64,000 bases of DNA, from the NCBI GenBank assembly GCA_022414725.1, contig CM039462.1:119082470-119146469 (forward strand), read 5' to 3'. Source of the DNA: Microglena sp. YARC. Lineage: Eukaryota > Chlorophyta > Chlorophyceae > Chlamydomonadales > Chlamydomonadaceae. The notes under the pieces are model-generated. The model was given only the letters and a program-made list of their open reading frames with translations. It was not told the DNA's origin and did not search any database. Of this stretch, positions 10,020-20,344 are shown one piece after another (positions within the stretch are counted from its first letter, which is position 1; the number at the start of each line of letters is the position of its first letter). A program made the position numbers and the translations under genes.

Positions 10020-10443
10020 AGGTTTAGAAGTACAAGATTTATTTTTCGAAACCAGCCAGGCTGTTGAGTTACATGCTGTCCAGAAAGCCAGAGCCAGCGG
10101 CATAAGTACAACATTTGGTTTCCGAAACCGGCCAAGCTGTTGAGGTACATGTTGTCCAGAGACCCGGAGCTGGTGGCACAAGTACAACATTAATTTCCGA
10201 AACCAGCCAGGCTATTGAGATACATGCTGTCCAGAGAGCCGGAGCTGACGGCGCCAGTACAACATTTAGTGTCTGAAACAGGCCAGGCTGCTGATGTACA
10301 CATTGTCCAGAAAGCCGGAGCTGACGGCGCGAGTACAACACTTAGTTTCCGAAACTAGACAGGCTGCTGAGGTACATGTTGTCCAGAGAGCCAGAGCTGG
10401 CGGCGAAAGTACAACATTTAGTTTCCGAAACTAGACAGGCTGC
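10020..10443 (-). repeat. Tandem dead copies of the PDZ-gene terminal exon (about 75 bp, 5 extra copies)
   Basis: Downstream of the gene's stop (10418-10420, minus strand), the last 75 bp or so of the final exon recur about five times, at landmarks near 10368, 10291, 10217, 10142 and 10066. Each copy still resembles the codons for SSGFLDNMYLSSL plus a stop. The copies have diverged by substitutions and short indels. Confidence 0.85.
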
Positions 10444-12293
10444 TGAGGTACATGTTGTCCAGAAAGCCAGAGCTGGCTGCGTAAGCAAGAATAGCAAAAG
10501 CAGGACCAACAAAGGCTACTACGAGACCCAGGATGAGTTTGGTATCATCTCTCTGCAGCAAGAGTAATGGGGGAGGTGTGTGGGTGGCGAGTGGGGTGGG
10601 CGGGATGGTTTGGTTTGGTTTGGTTTGGTTTAGTTTGGTGGATTTGTTTGGGTTGTGCATGTGCGGTTTGTGTGTGTGTGCGTGCGTGTGGGGGTGGGGG
10701 TGGGGGGGGGCAGGGTTGTTTCGTGTTAGGATGGTTAGAGCATGTTGAGCGTGTGCATGGTGTGCATGTCGGTAAAATGATTGTTAGGGGTTCAGTTCAT
10801 CATTTTTTTTTCGTTTTAGCCCCTCCTGATATCATGGTTGGGCTAGTCCCTTTAGCTTATTTAGTTACGCCTGGACTGTAACAACATGCACATGTGTGTG
10901 AACATGGTTGCACGCGTAGAGGGATCAAGAACTTGAACAAGACAACAGGCGCAGCGGAGAGGAAAGGCAACACTGGGGTGGGGTGGGGAGTGGGGTGGGG
11001 GGAAGATGGGTATGAATTAGAGGCAGGTTGGTTTTGGGATTGGTTAAGGTTAATAATACATCTCTGCTTTATGACCTAGAATAAAAGGAACAAGGACTAG
11101 TCTAAATCAAAATAGGAAACTAGGAAACTAGGAAACTAGGAAACAGGAAACTAGGAAACTAGGAAACTAGGAAACTAGGAAACAGGAAACTAGGAAACTA
11201 GGAAACTAGGAAACTAGGAAACTAGGAAACAGGAAAAAGATCATAGGAAACAGACGTAGTAGAGATCTTTAAAACAAGTCCTATGCAGCATCGCAAGCGA
11301 CGCAGAAAGTTGGCGTAGTGTGTTGGCAACGGAACAAAAGTTGGCAAGGGACTGGAGCTGACCGAAGCCGGTATGTTATGAGACAGCTGGCTGACGTGTC
11401 AAGCTTCAATTTTTTTGTTGGTCAGTCGGACAAAAGGACAACGGGGTAATCCTGGGGGGGCCCGCCCCCCAGAAGGGGGGGCTCACCCAAAAATTAAACC
11501 AAACTAGGAAACAGACATAGAAGAGAGCTTGAGAAAAAGGAAAAAAAGAGAACGCCTGGAGGGGCATGGTGTTAATGGGACCCTCCCGTACGCCGCAGCT
11601 GGGGAAAGTCACCATGGCAGACATAGTAAGTGTTATTCTCCAGGCGGTAGGGACTCTCTAGAGCTTTAGATAATAAACAAGGTAATCAATTTACAAAGTC
11701 TCTTTTACCACTTTTCTTTTAGCAGTCCTGATATGACATTTTTAGTTCGACACAATGCACTTTGAAGGTGGATGGCCTTTGATCCATTCAATTCGAATCT
11801 TGTATGCTAGTAGGTGGGTGTTGGTAGGTGTCTATCTTGTATGTAAAAGTAACGATAACGCCTGGTGGGGCGTGGTGTTAAGGGAGCCCGTCGTACACGG
11901 GTGGGGAGCAGTCTCCTACCTCAACTGGACAAGCTACCATCGCGGTAGACAACGACCTGCAACGCCAAGAGCGACCGAAGGAGGGGTCAAACCCCCGACT
12001 CTTCATCCTCAAGCGATCTGGTCTAAGAGAGCTTTAGATAGAATAGAAGAAACAAGTAAACATTTAACGTCTGGCTTGATTAAAATAAATGAAAGTGCCA
12101 TTCACTTTATCATCAATTGCCACCGAACTGCCATGTTTGTTATTATATTATTCAAGTGCCACACGTTTATCATCGACTGCCATGAACATTATTATGTTAT
12201 TCAAGTGCCATGTATATTATTATATGATTCAAGTGCCACTCACTGTATCATCAACTGCCACGTATATTATTATCATTATTATTATTATTATTA

Positions 12294-12330
<37 letters not shown>

Positions 12331-12399
12331 GTTATTCAAGTGCCATGTATATTATTATATTATTCAAGTTCAACTCACTGTATCATCAACTGCCACGTA

Positions 12400-12434
<35 letters not shown>

Positions 12435-14966
12435 TATTTATTATATATTATTCAAGTGCCATGTATATTATTGTAATATTCAAGCGCCACTCACTGCATC
12501 ATCAACTGCCATGTAGGCTTGCCTCCTCTCAATACGCTGTCGGACTTCGTTGTCCAGCCTCTTCTGGCGAATGGTTTCCTCGTACCGAGATGCAAGATTA
12601 TTGGCTGTGAGCAGGAAAATTGAAAACGAAAATTGAAAATGGTTACTCCTTGCCACGGTGCGTGGGATTGAAGGAATCTTCCAGTTCGCTTGCACAGGGG
12701 AATGGTTACTTTGATGGGTTTTACTTTCGCTGAATGCAAATGTGCCTGGGCTCGGACTACCATGGGACAGTAGCTGCAAGCCAGCAGTGTTTGTATTCCA
12801 TATTCATGTTGGCCAGGTTGAGTAGCTACTTGGGCAACTCAAGCCTGATTTCAGGATTGTTGCATAGCCATCGCATGGCGGAATTGTTGCATGGCAGAAT
12901 TGTTGCATAGCCATCGCATGGCAGAATTGTTGCATAGCCATCGCATGGCGGAACGTGAATTGCAGAGCCTGGATGGGTTGGGGGGCAGCACCAGACCCAT
13001 GCGATGCCATTCAACGACAGAATGGGGACGCAGTGGCGACGCATCATCAGAAAGGAAAACAGCTGCAAGGAAGATATGGTTGCCATTTAAACATTCATTC
13101 AAACATGCATTCATCCATTAATTTATTACTTCATTTCCTGATTTATCCAAACAAACATTGATTCATATGCCAATTCATCCGTCCATCAATCTACCTATAA
13201 ATCCACCCATAATTTCGTTTGTTGGTTTGTCCATCCGTCCATCCATCCATGCGTTCACTCACCCACATACACACTCAATCACTGACACACTTATCAGACA
13301 CTAGACATGACACTGCACAACAGACTCACCAACTCAACCGCATTCAACCAACCCAACCACATCCAACCACGTAGACACTAGACAAGACACTGCACGACAG
13401 ACTCACCAGCTAACCGCATTCAACCAAACCAACCAACCCAAGCGGCATTCAACCTTATAGACACTAGACAAGACACTGCACGACCGACTTACCAACTCAA
13501 CTGGCATTCAACCAACCCAACCAACTCAACCAGCATTCAACCACACAGACACTAGGCAAGACCCTGCACGACAGAGTCACCAACTCAACTGCATTCAACC
13601 AACCCAACCAACCCAACCGGCATTCAACCACATAGACACTAGACAAGACACTGCACGACAGACTTACCAAGGGTAATGCCGCTATCATCATACTTAGTTT
13701 GGGGTTCAGTTCACCAATGCTTTTCTTTTTAGCCCTTCCTATCACGGTTGGGCAAGTCCCTTCAGCCTATTTAGCCTACCCCTGGACTGTAACAGACAGA
13801 CAGACAGGGCCATCAGTATCACTGGCACACAGACACAGACAATGCCAACTCAACCACATTCAACCACATGTTAATTTTTAAAATATTACACACCTATAGT
13901 AACTTAGTTAAGAATAATTATAATAATAAACATGACAAATAAAAAGAACAGGCACTAGACAAGACACTGGACGACAGACTTACCCAGAGTAATGCCGCTA
14001 TCATCTGACTTAGTTTGGGGTTCAGTTTATCAATGCTGTTCTTTTGCGCCCTAAAAAGAATAGAAACTGCAAGAGACTGGCCGACAGACTTACCCAGAGT
14101 GATTCCGTTATCGTCTGATTCGGAGCCATCACTATCACTGACTAGATTTTCCAGGGATCCCAACACACCGTTATCGCCTGCCAAGCAGTAAGGTGGGCGG
14201 GTTTGAGAGGTGGGTGGGTGGGTGGGTTTGGAGAGGTTTGGGTGAGGGTTGGGTGAGAGGGTTTGGGTTTGGGGGGTAGGGTGAGAGGTGTGTTAGTGAG
14301 GGGGGTTGAGTTGAGTTCAAGTGGGTGGGTGAGTTGCAGTATATTTTGATAATTGATATTTGGTATGCATGTATTCTTACAGTCCAGGGGCACCCAACGA
14401 GGTTAAAGGATATATATTTCATTTATGTTGCATAAATTGCAGTTTTTTTGTTAAGCTCGGGGGACATGGAATTGAAAACGGTGAGCAGCCCAGAGTTGGC
14501 TGAAAAACCATGTAACAATTCAAATTCAAATTTGTTACACTCTTAAAGTACACACACACATACACACTCACTATGTCCAACCAGCTGAAAAACAATGACA
14601 AGCCCCCCCCCCCCCCCCCCCCCCCCCTCCCTATTACCAAGCTCAAGTATGAATATCCTCTAGTTATTCCCCCTCCTCCCTCCCCCCCCTTCCCCCTCCC
14701 CATCGCACACGCACAAATATGAGTACTCCCCTAGTTTTTCCCCCCTTCTTCCTCTATCCCCCCCCTCCCCTCCCCCTCTCCCAATCGCACACACAAAAAT
14801 ATGAATAATCCCCTAGTTCTGCCCCCTCCTTCCTCTCCCCCCCCCTCCCTTTTATTATTATTATTATTATTATTATTAGTAGTAGTAGTAGTAGTAGTAG
14901 TAGTATTATTATTATTGCAGGATTCTTCTTCTTCTTCTTCTTCTTCTCCTTCTCCTTCTCCTTCTC

Positions 14967-14997
<31 letters not shown>

Positions 14998-17542
14998 TAA
15001 TAAGATTCATTTATTTTTCATTAGCGCCCTTTCCTTACTTTGCACAGCCTGGGGACTAGGCTCGGGTAGTTCTGGAGCAGCTGTGATAAAGTTGGGTTGC
15101 AACCAGATCTCCACGGGCAGCGTCCGTCGCATTCTCAAGGCATCCTTCACAAACCTCAAGGAGGGTCTGCAAAGAGATAGGTTGGGCTGGTTTGGTTTGG
15201 TTTGGCTCTGGGTCTGGGTTGGGTCTGAGTCTGGGTCTGGGTTGGGTCTGAGTCTGGGTCTGGGTTGGGTCTGAGTCTGGGTCTGGGTCTGGTTCTGGGT
15301 TTGGTTTGGTTTGGTTTGGTTTGGTTTGGTTTGGTTTGGTTTGGTTTGGTTTGGTTTGGTTTGGTTTGGTTTGGTTTGGTTTGGTTTGGTTTGGTTTGGT
15401 TGGGATGGGTTGGGTTAGGTTGGGTTGGGGTCAGGGTTGGGGTTGGGTCTGGGGTTGGGTTGGGCAGGGTTGGGTAAGGCTGGGTTGGGTCTGGGGGTGG
15501 GTTGGTCAGGGTTGGGTTGGGTTGGGCAGATGGTTGGGCAGATATTTGTTGGTTGTAGTGCCCATCAAGCATGGCCCTTGGTAACGAGACATGAATTGCC
15601 TGCCATAGCAGTACAAAGTGAATCAAACTTGACCAAATTGTAAATGAAATTTGACCCAACCCATGACAGTAGGGCCAAATTTAATTCGTTGTACCACCTC
15701 GTTGCACCGCTGGGTCAGAAAAATCTGCTGTACATCTGAGTGCCCTTCAAGTGTGGCCCTTCGTAATGTGACATAGTTGCCTGACGTAGTAGTACAAATT
15801 ATAAAGAACAAAGCTTAAAACTTCATTCAACCTTCACATGAGGTGGCTTTTCTAGTGTTCTTATTGGTGGTTGCCCCATGTGCATACAGTGAGATCTTGT
15901 GGTGTGTGTGTGCGGTGGTGGTGTGTGTGTGGTTAGGGTGTGATGGGTGGTGGGGTGGGGGTATCTAGGTATCCACGGTATCTAAGCCAGTAAGGACCAA
16001 TCCAATGATTCATTCAACCTTCACATGAGGTGGCCGTTCTTATTGATGGTTGCCCCCAATGAAAGCAAACGGGCTGGCTCTCTTAATGTCTCGCCTCGTA
16101 ATAAGGCGTTATTTTGATTTCCTTGTTTACATATTCAATCTTCACGAGAGAGGCACATTAGCATGACATGAATCATTCGACAACACTGGAAAATCATAAT
16201 CCTTTTTTCTTTCAGCTACAAGCAACATCTTCTGGGCAGCTCCCCTGCCTGGCTATTGAGCCTAACCAATTGCGACCCAGTGCACCTTGAAGCTGACACA
16301 AGCAGAAGTCCAGAACTGCTAAAATATTTTGGTTTGTCTCAGGAGCTGTCTAAAGGAGCTGCCGAGAAGCTACTGCTTAACTATTCAGGTTTGGATCAGG
16401 GGCTGGCTCAAGGAGCTGCCGAGAAGCTACTGAAATATTTGAGTTTGGCGCAGGAGCTGGCTCAAGGAGCTGCCGAGAAGCTACTGAAATATTTGAGTTT
16501 GGCGCAGGAGCTGGCTCAAGGAGCTGCCAAGAAGCTACTGAAATATTCGAGTTTGGCTCAGGAGCTGGCTCAAGATGCTGCCGAGAAGCTACTGAAATAT
16601 TTGAGTTAGGCGCAGGAGCTGGCTAAAGAAGCTGCCGAGAAGCTACTGAAATATTTGAGTTTTGCGCAGGAGCTGGCTAAAGGAGCTTCCGAGAAGCTAC
16701 TGAAATATTTGAGCTTGGCTCGGGAACTGGCTCAAGGAGCTTCCGAGAAGCTACTGAATTGTTTGAGTTTGGCTCAGAAGCTGCGGAGAAGTTACCACTC
16801 ACAGCTGATAAACAAAGCTCTCTTCCTTAAGCTTTCACAAGAGATGCAAATTCGCATGACATGAAAAATTCTGATTTCAATTCAAATTCAAATTCAATTC
16901 GCATGACATGAAAAATTCTGATTCAAATTCATATTCAATTCGCATGATATGAAACATCCTGATTTAAATTTAAATTTAAATTCAAATTCACATGACATGG
17001 CACATGCTGATTTAAATTCAAATTCAAATTCAATTCGCATGACATGAAACATCCTGATTTTAATTAAAATTAAAATTTGCATGACATGAAACATTCTGAT
17101 TTAAATTCAAATTCAAATTTGCACAACATGAAACATTCTGATTCCATCCACCTTTCATTCATCATGAACATGTCAGTAGTCTTGACCGGGTCGCTGACAG
17201 CTAGCACCTTCATTCCCGCTACAATGCCAGCCTTGTCAGCAGGGCTGTCCTCCAGCACACCCACCACCACCACTGCCTGTCCAGCGCCATCGGCCAGATT
17301 CTCTAGTAGGAGGCTGCGTTCAAGCCCATTTGAGGGTACTGACACCCTGCATGTGTGTGTGTGTGTGGGGGGGGTGGGTGGTGGGTGGGGGGGTGGGGGG
17401 GGATGTGTGTGTGAGTGTGTGCGTGTGCATGTGTGTGTGTGTGTTTTTGTGTGCCGTCAGCCAGACTCTCTAGCAGGAGGATCCGCTCAAGCCTGTTTGA
17501 AGGTACTGACACCCTGCATGTGTGTATATATGTGTGTGTGTT

Positions 17543-17616
<74 letters not shown>

Positions 17617-19237
17617 CATGTGTGTGTATGTGTTTGTGTGTTTGTGTGTGTGTTTGTTTTTGTGTCCTGTGCGCAAGATTCTTTAGCAGGAGGCTACGCT
17701 CAAGCCTGTTTGAGGGTACTGACACCCTGCATGTGTGTGTGTGTGCGTGTTTTTGTGTCCTGTGCGCAAGATTCTTTAGCAGGAGGCTACGCTCAAGCCC
17801 TTTTGAGGGTACTGACACCCTGCATGTGTGTGTGTGCGTGCGTGTGTGTGTTTGTGTGCTTTTAGCAAGATTCTTTAGCAGGAGGCCCAAGCCATTTAGA
17901 GGTTACTGACACCCTGCATGTGTGTGTGTGTGTGTGTTGTGTGCTTTTAGCAAGATTCTTTAGCAGGAGGCTACGCCCAAGCCTTTTTGAGGGTACTGAC
18001 ACCCTGCATGTGTGTGTGTGTGTTTGTGTGCTTTTAGCAAGATTCTTTAGCAGGAGGCTACGCCCAAGCCCTTTTGAGGGTACTGACACCTTGCATGTGT
18101 GTGTGTGTGTATGTGTGTTTACATATGTGTGTGTGTGCACCCATGTGTTACATGGGAGGGTATAAAAACCCTGGTGAACAGCAAACATACACACACAAAC
18201 AAAATGTCCATGTAACGACATTCACCCCACCCCACCCCACCCCCGCCCCCTCTATCATCTTTTCACTGTTAAACAGCGGTCCTGCCGTGATACATACATA
18301 GGCTCAGGCAATAGAACAAATTCAAAGTAGCATACATATTAGTCAAAATGTTCGCAGTAGATAGGGCGCAAAACTATGCTCGGTGCCTGGTCATAGGGCC
18401 CTATGCACTCCCTCTTTCTCTCACACTCCCCCTCCCCCTCCCTCCCCCCACACATTCCCCCTCCCCACACCCTCCCCACACACCCTCCCTCTCCCTGTCC
18501 CCCGCCCCCAATACGATTCCCCTCCCTCCTTCCCTCCCTCCCTCTCTTCCCCCCACCCCCCCCCCTCCCACCCTCCCCCACACCCTCCCTCTCCCTCTCC
18601 CCACCCTCAACACAATTCTCCTCCCTCCCTCCCTCTCTTCCTCCTCCCTCTCTCCCTCTCCCTTCCCCCCAATCTCCCTCCGTCCCTACCTCCCTTCCCC
18701 TGCACCCCTCCCCTCCCCACCCCACCCCCACCCCACCCCCACCACCACCACACCCACATTCCCCCCTCCCTGCCTGCCTGCCTCCCTCCCTGCCTTCTCC
18801 CACTTCCCCCCCTTCCCTCCCTCCCTTCCTCCCTCCCTCTCTCCCTCTCTCCCTCCACACCCACACCCACAATCCCCCCCACACCCACCACACACACCCA
18901 CACACACACACAAAATCCCCCCCCCCCCCCCCCAAACACACACACTCACCCTCCCTAAGCTGACACCCTGCCCAACTCACTTCAAGGTTTTATCTTGAGC
19001 CTCCACAGCTGCCTCGGACCCTGTCTCCTGAGCCCTACACACCATGCCTGCCCTCCCGAGCCCCTTCAGACTGACGTAATTCAGGGGGCCTGGGGTGAGC
19101 TGCTGGAGACCTAGGGGGACAGGCCCCCTCTTGGCTTGGCTCCTCACCTTGAGACCCCTGGGCATGGAGCCCACTGGTCGACTCCAGGTCCCATTTTGGG
19201 TCTGGGCACATTGAACAGTGGTGGGACTCAGGTGCAT
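10418..19237 (-). CDS. Predicted plastid-targeted PDZ protein with C-terminal membrane helix (6 exons, 302 aa)
   Basis: Exons (minus strand): 19237-18981, 17346-17152, 15166-15039, 14177-14094, 12604-12495 and 10552-10418. All have GT/AG borders and the phases agree across every junction (909 nt with stop). Residues 1 to about 70 are Ser/Thr/Arg-rich and end near MVCRAQ, as in a chloroplast transit peptide. Residues of about 86-195 form a PDZ domain, seen in VVVGVLEDSPADKAGIVAG and MKVLAVSDP. A basic linker (RPSLRFVKDALRMRR), an acidic Ser/Asp stretch and a charged helix (about 222-258) follow. Residues of about 264-284 form one hydrophobic helix (LGLVVAFVGPAFAILAYAA) near the C-terminus. By inference the protein sits in a plastid membrane as an adaptor. 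I do not recognise the named orthologue. An in-frame TAA 15 bases before the ATG supports the chosen start. Introns are full of tandem copies of exon-intron borders, listed separately. Confidence 0.8.
10560..10735 (-). repeat. C/A-rich array before the acceptor of PDZ-gene exon 6
   Basis: Read on the minus strand this is CCCCACCCCC, then (CCAAA)n, then CCACCCAC, ending in GCTGCAG before the exon at 10552. The plus-strand reading is GGTTTGGTTT. Confidence 0.8.
10787..10881 (+). repeat. Dispersed repeat family B
   Basis: This begins GTTCAGTTCATCA, has TTTTAGCCCCTCCTGATATC in the middle and ends ACGCCTGGACTGTAACA. Other copies lie at 13698-13795, 37976-38078 and 55840-55942 (+), and at 26117-26213 and 32752-32862 (-). 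A partial copy is at 14012-14056, and the 3' terminal word is also at 14378-14392. Confidence 0.8.
11105..11235. repeat. 10-bp tandem repeat (AGGAAACTA)n
   Basis: About 13 units, with occasional units shortened to AGGAAAC. Confidence 0.95.
11277..11510 (-). repeat. Dispersed repeat family D, inverted copy
   Basis: The reverse complement contains CTGACGTGTCA-type, GCCAACACACT-like and TGCATAGGAC words in the family D order, and it starts with the GGGGGGC/GCCCCCC stem at 11452-11475. Confidence 0.75.
11550..11672 (-). repeat. SINE-like element, diverged copy
   Basis: This shares AACGCCTGGAGGGGCATGG and GTGTTAATGGGA with 11848-12036. Confidence 0.45.
11848..12036 (-). repeat. tRNA-related SINE-like element, inverted copy
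   Basis: On the minus strand a B-box-like GGGTTTGACCC lies near the 5' end and ACCACGCCCCACCAGGCG closes the element. This matches the order in the 9180-9400 copy. Confidence 0.5.
12085..12494 (-). repeat. Array of duplicated exon-5 ends and 5' splice sites (PDZ gene)
   Basis: Just downstream of the exon 5 donor (minus strand), the words coding for ...VDD plus the donor (GGCAGTTGATGATGCAGTGA in the real exon) recur five or six times. The copies are separated by (ATT)n stretches, for example at about 12102-12120, 12165-12185, 12233-12262 and 12370-12397. Each copy carries a GTGAG-like donor or a remnant of one. Plus-strand frames here are poly-Ile/Tyr microsatellite artefacts. Confidence 0.85.
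12800..13060 (-). repeat. Dispersed repeat family E with an internal 30-bp tandem
   Basis: This contains TTGAGTAGCTACTTGGGCAA and several GGAATTGTTGCATAGCCATC / GCATGGC units at 12855-12955, then an ACCCATGCGATGCCATTC motif also found at 33870-33895. 13060-13300 is a region of degenerate TTCATTCAT and CCATCCAT words with no gene. Confidence 0.65.
13300..14010 (-). repeat. Array of duplicated exon-4 ends and 5' splice sites (PDZ gene)
   Basis: On the minus strand the real exon 4 end reads GGAATCACTCTGG then GTAAGTCTGTCGG. The same junction recurs near 13975-14005 (GGCATTACTCTGGGTAAGTC) and 13655-13690. Shorter donor-plus-intron units (GTAAGTCTGTCGTGCAGTGT) recur about every 85 bp at roughly 13570, 13482, 13397 and 13321. 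A family B repeat (13698-13795) is embedded in the array. Confidence 0.8.
14190..14345 (-). repeat. (CCCACC)n-like array before the acceptor of PDZ-gene exon 4
   Basis: On the minus strand this C/A-rich array ends about 15 bp before GGCAG and the exon at 14177. Confidence 0.8.
14603..14627. repeat. Poly-C tract and following CCCT-rich stretch in PDZ-gene intron 3
   Basis: A 25-nt C run is followed by CCCTCC words to about 14850 and by (TTA), (GTA) and (TTC) triplet arrays at 14850-15000. On the coding strand this is G- and GA-rich and lies just downstream of the exon 3 donor. Confidence 0.9.
15180..15540 (-). repeat. (CCAAA)n / (CCCAAC)n array before the acceptor of PDZ-gene exon 3
   Basis: The plus strand reads (GGTTT)n at about 15295-15400, flanked by GGGTCTGAGTCTGGGTCTGG-type units. 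The array ends at the acceptor next to 15166. 15540-16200 holds two related TGGTAACGAGACATGAATTG / TTCGTAATGTGACATAGTTG stretches and no gene. Confidence 0.85.
16213..16860 (+). repeat. 54-bp tandem repeat (about 9 copies) grown from a family A MITE end
   Basis: Units of 54 bp contain GGAGCTGCCGAGAAGCTACT and GAGTTTGGCGCAGGAGCTGG. The array starts with a family A left end (TTTCAGCTACAAGCA, 16213) and its unit contains the family A right-end word GAGCTGCC-GAGAAGCT. 54 is divisible by three, so a frame of 18-residue Leu/Ala/Glu repeats stays open (16256-16609, and 16655-16864 after a TAG). I regard this as a repeat-derived frame rather than a demonstrated gene. It lies inside PDZ-gene intron 2 on the opposite strand. 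Confidence 0.75.
16862..17150 (-). repeat. Tandem AATTTGAATTTG / TTTCATGTCATGC array next to the exon 2 donor
   Basis: Units of about 55 bp begin directly after the PDZ-gene exon 2 donor (17151). They run downstream on the minus strand with the word CAGAATGTTTCATGTCATGC. Confidence 0.85.
17355..18110 (-). repeat. Array of duplicated exon-2 starts and 3' splice sites (PDZ gene)
   Basis: Upstream of the real exon 2 (minus strand, 17346) there are six more copies of CATGCAG plus about 55 nt of exon start. They lie near 17510, 17718, 17812, 17905, 17998 and 18083 and are separated by (GT)n/(CA)n. Each copy could encode a VSVPS..LERSLLL-like stretch and offers a decoy acceptor. The plus-strand Cys/Val-rich frames are GT-repeat artefacts. 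Confidence 0.9.
18420..18957. repeat. CCCT/CCCA-rich low-complexity region in PDZ-gene intron 1
   Basis: This is a long CCCTCCCT-type stretch ending in a C run at 18917-18933. On the coding (minus) strand it is G-rich and begins about 25 bp downstream of the exon 1 donor. Very long Pro- or Gly-rich frames on both strands here are composition artefacts. 18110-18420 is a CA run and unassigned sequence. Confidence 0.9.
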
Positions 19238-19345
19238 CGTAGTTAAAGGTTATCCGACAGTTGCTTGAGCGTAGGTAAGCGTTGTAGGTGGGTGGGTACG
19301 GGTGTGAGGGTGAATGGGGGTCGGGTGTGTGTTTGGAGAGGAGGA

Positions 19346-19348
<3 letters not shown>

Positions 19349-19382
<34 letters not shown>
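19349..19382. repeat. Poly-G tract (34 nt)
   Basis: A pure G run following GAGGAGGAGG. Its exact length may be unreliable in a draft assembly. Confidence 0.95.
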
Positions 19383-19383
<1 letters not shown>

Positions 19384-19418
19384 TCTGGTCGCCTAGCGTA
19401 GTAGCGTGCAACACAGGT

Positions 19419-19698
19419 TCAGCGATAAGGCTGTGAAAGCAAGGCTTCGCAGTGGTAGAGATGGTAGCAATGCCCTCTTGGTGGTAGAGATGGTAGAAAT
19501 GCTGACGCGCGTTGCATGTGGTTGAAAGTATGATGGGGGCAGAGGGGGGCCCGGTCACGGGGGGCCACACGATCGCGATCGTGATCGCAATCGGTCTCTC
19601 TGTTCGGGGGTCCCCCAGGGGTCCCCGTCCATCTGGCTGGCTGGGGACTTTTCATCCAGTGGTAGCTCAGCTCTGAGCTCAGGGTAGTATCGCCCTCC

Positions 19699-19739
<41 letters not shown>

Positions 19740-19895
19740 AGGTTCGATGTTGTCGTCCGAGGACCCCCTTTGGACAGCTTCCTCAATTACGCGACTTGGC
19801 GTACTGCTTTTCCTTTCTTTCAGCTGCCACCTCCCGAGCTTTTTTTGCTTAGGGGACGAGGTATCATCATCCAGAAGTCGACTCAAGCCGACCAA
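19419..19895 (-). other. Unidentified open frame interrupted by a 38-nt homopolymer
   Basis: The minus-strand frame starts with a charged, Ser-rich segment (SRLLDDDTSSPKQKKLGRWQ) and crosses a C run at 19702-19739. It continues in a Pro/Arg-rich segment to 19419. Because the homopolymer length decides the frame, the two halves may not belong together. I recognise no domain. It lies upstream of the PDZ gene on the same strand and could be a retroelement relic or an upstream gene. 19900-20340 otherwise holds a G tract (20106-20132), a dispersed repeat shared with 25125-25230 and GGTGGGTGG words. Confidence 0.25.
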
Positions 19896-20136
19896 TTAAT
19901 TTCGAGTTAAGGAAGTATATGACATGAATATTTGCGATTTGTTGAGCATTTTTTATTTTTCTGAGCACAGGAGGTGTCAACGCCTCCAAACTTTTCCTTC
20001 TCCCGATCGATTTTTTCTGATAATTATCATTTATGGGGCTGTAATGGCATGTATCATGACGATATTGTGAGACATTTTCCAGGTCATTCTATGCACCTCG
20101 TTGAAGGGGGGGGGGGGGGGGGGGGGGGGGGGCCTC

Positions 20137-20235
20137 CTCAGTTTTTTTCTAACTTCTTACTCAGACCTCCCAATGACATTCTGAGACCACCCATGAGTAG
20201 GCATAAGCAAGGCAGTCCATTGGCACCACTTTGGA
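20137..20235 (+). repeat. Dispersed repeat shared with 25125-25230
   Basis: The two share TTACTCAG, ATTCTGA, CCACCCATGAGTAGGC-like and GGCAGTCCA words in order. The two copies lie on either side of the LTR element, in the same orientation. Confidence 0.6.
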
Positions 20236-20344
20236 ACTCGTGCAATAAGTATCTACCCCTTGGGTGGGTGGTGGGTGGTGGGAGGCTGGGGTGGGAGGCT
20301 TGGTGAATTAATGAGTGAGTGGGTGGGTAAATGGGTGAGTATGG

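Noticed and set aside
15295..15400. Telomere-like repeat
   Set aside because: The unit is GGTTT, not the plant (TTTAGGG) or algal (TTTTAGGG) telomere unit, and it sits as a polypyrimidine array before an exon acceptor on the minus strand.
18339..18998. Pro-rich and Gly-rich frames of about 190-215 codons on both strands
   Set aside because: They come from CCCTCCCT low-complexity DNA in PDZ-gene intron 1. No strand bias or domain is seen.
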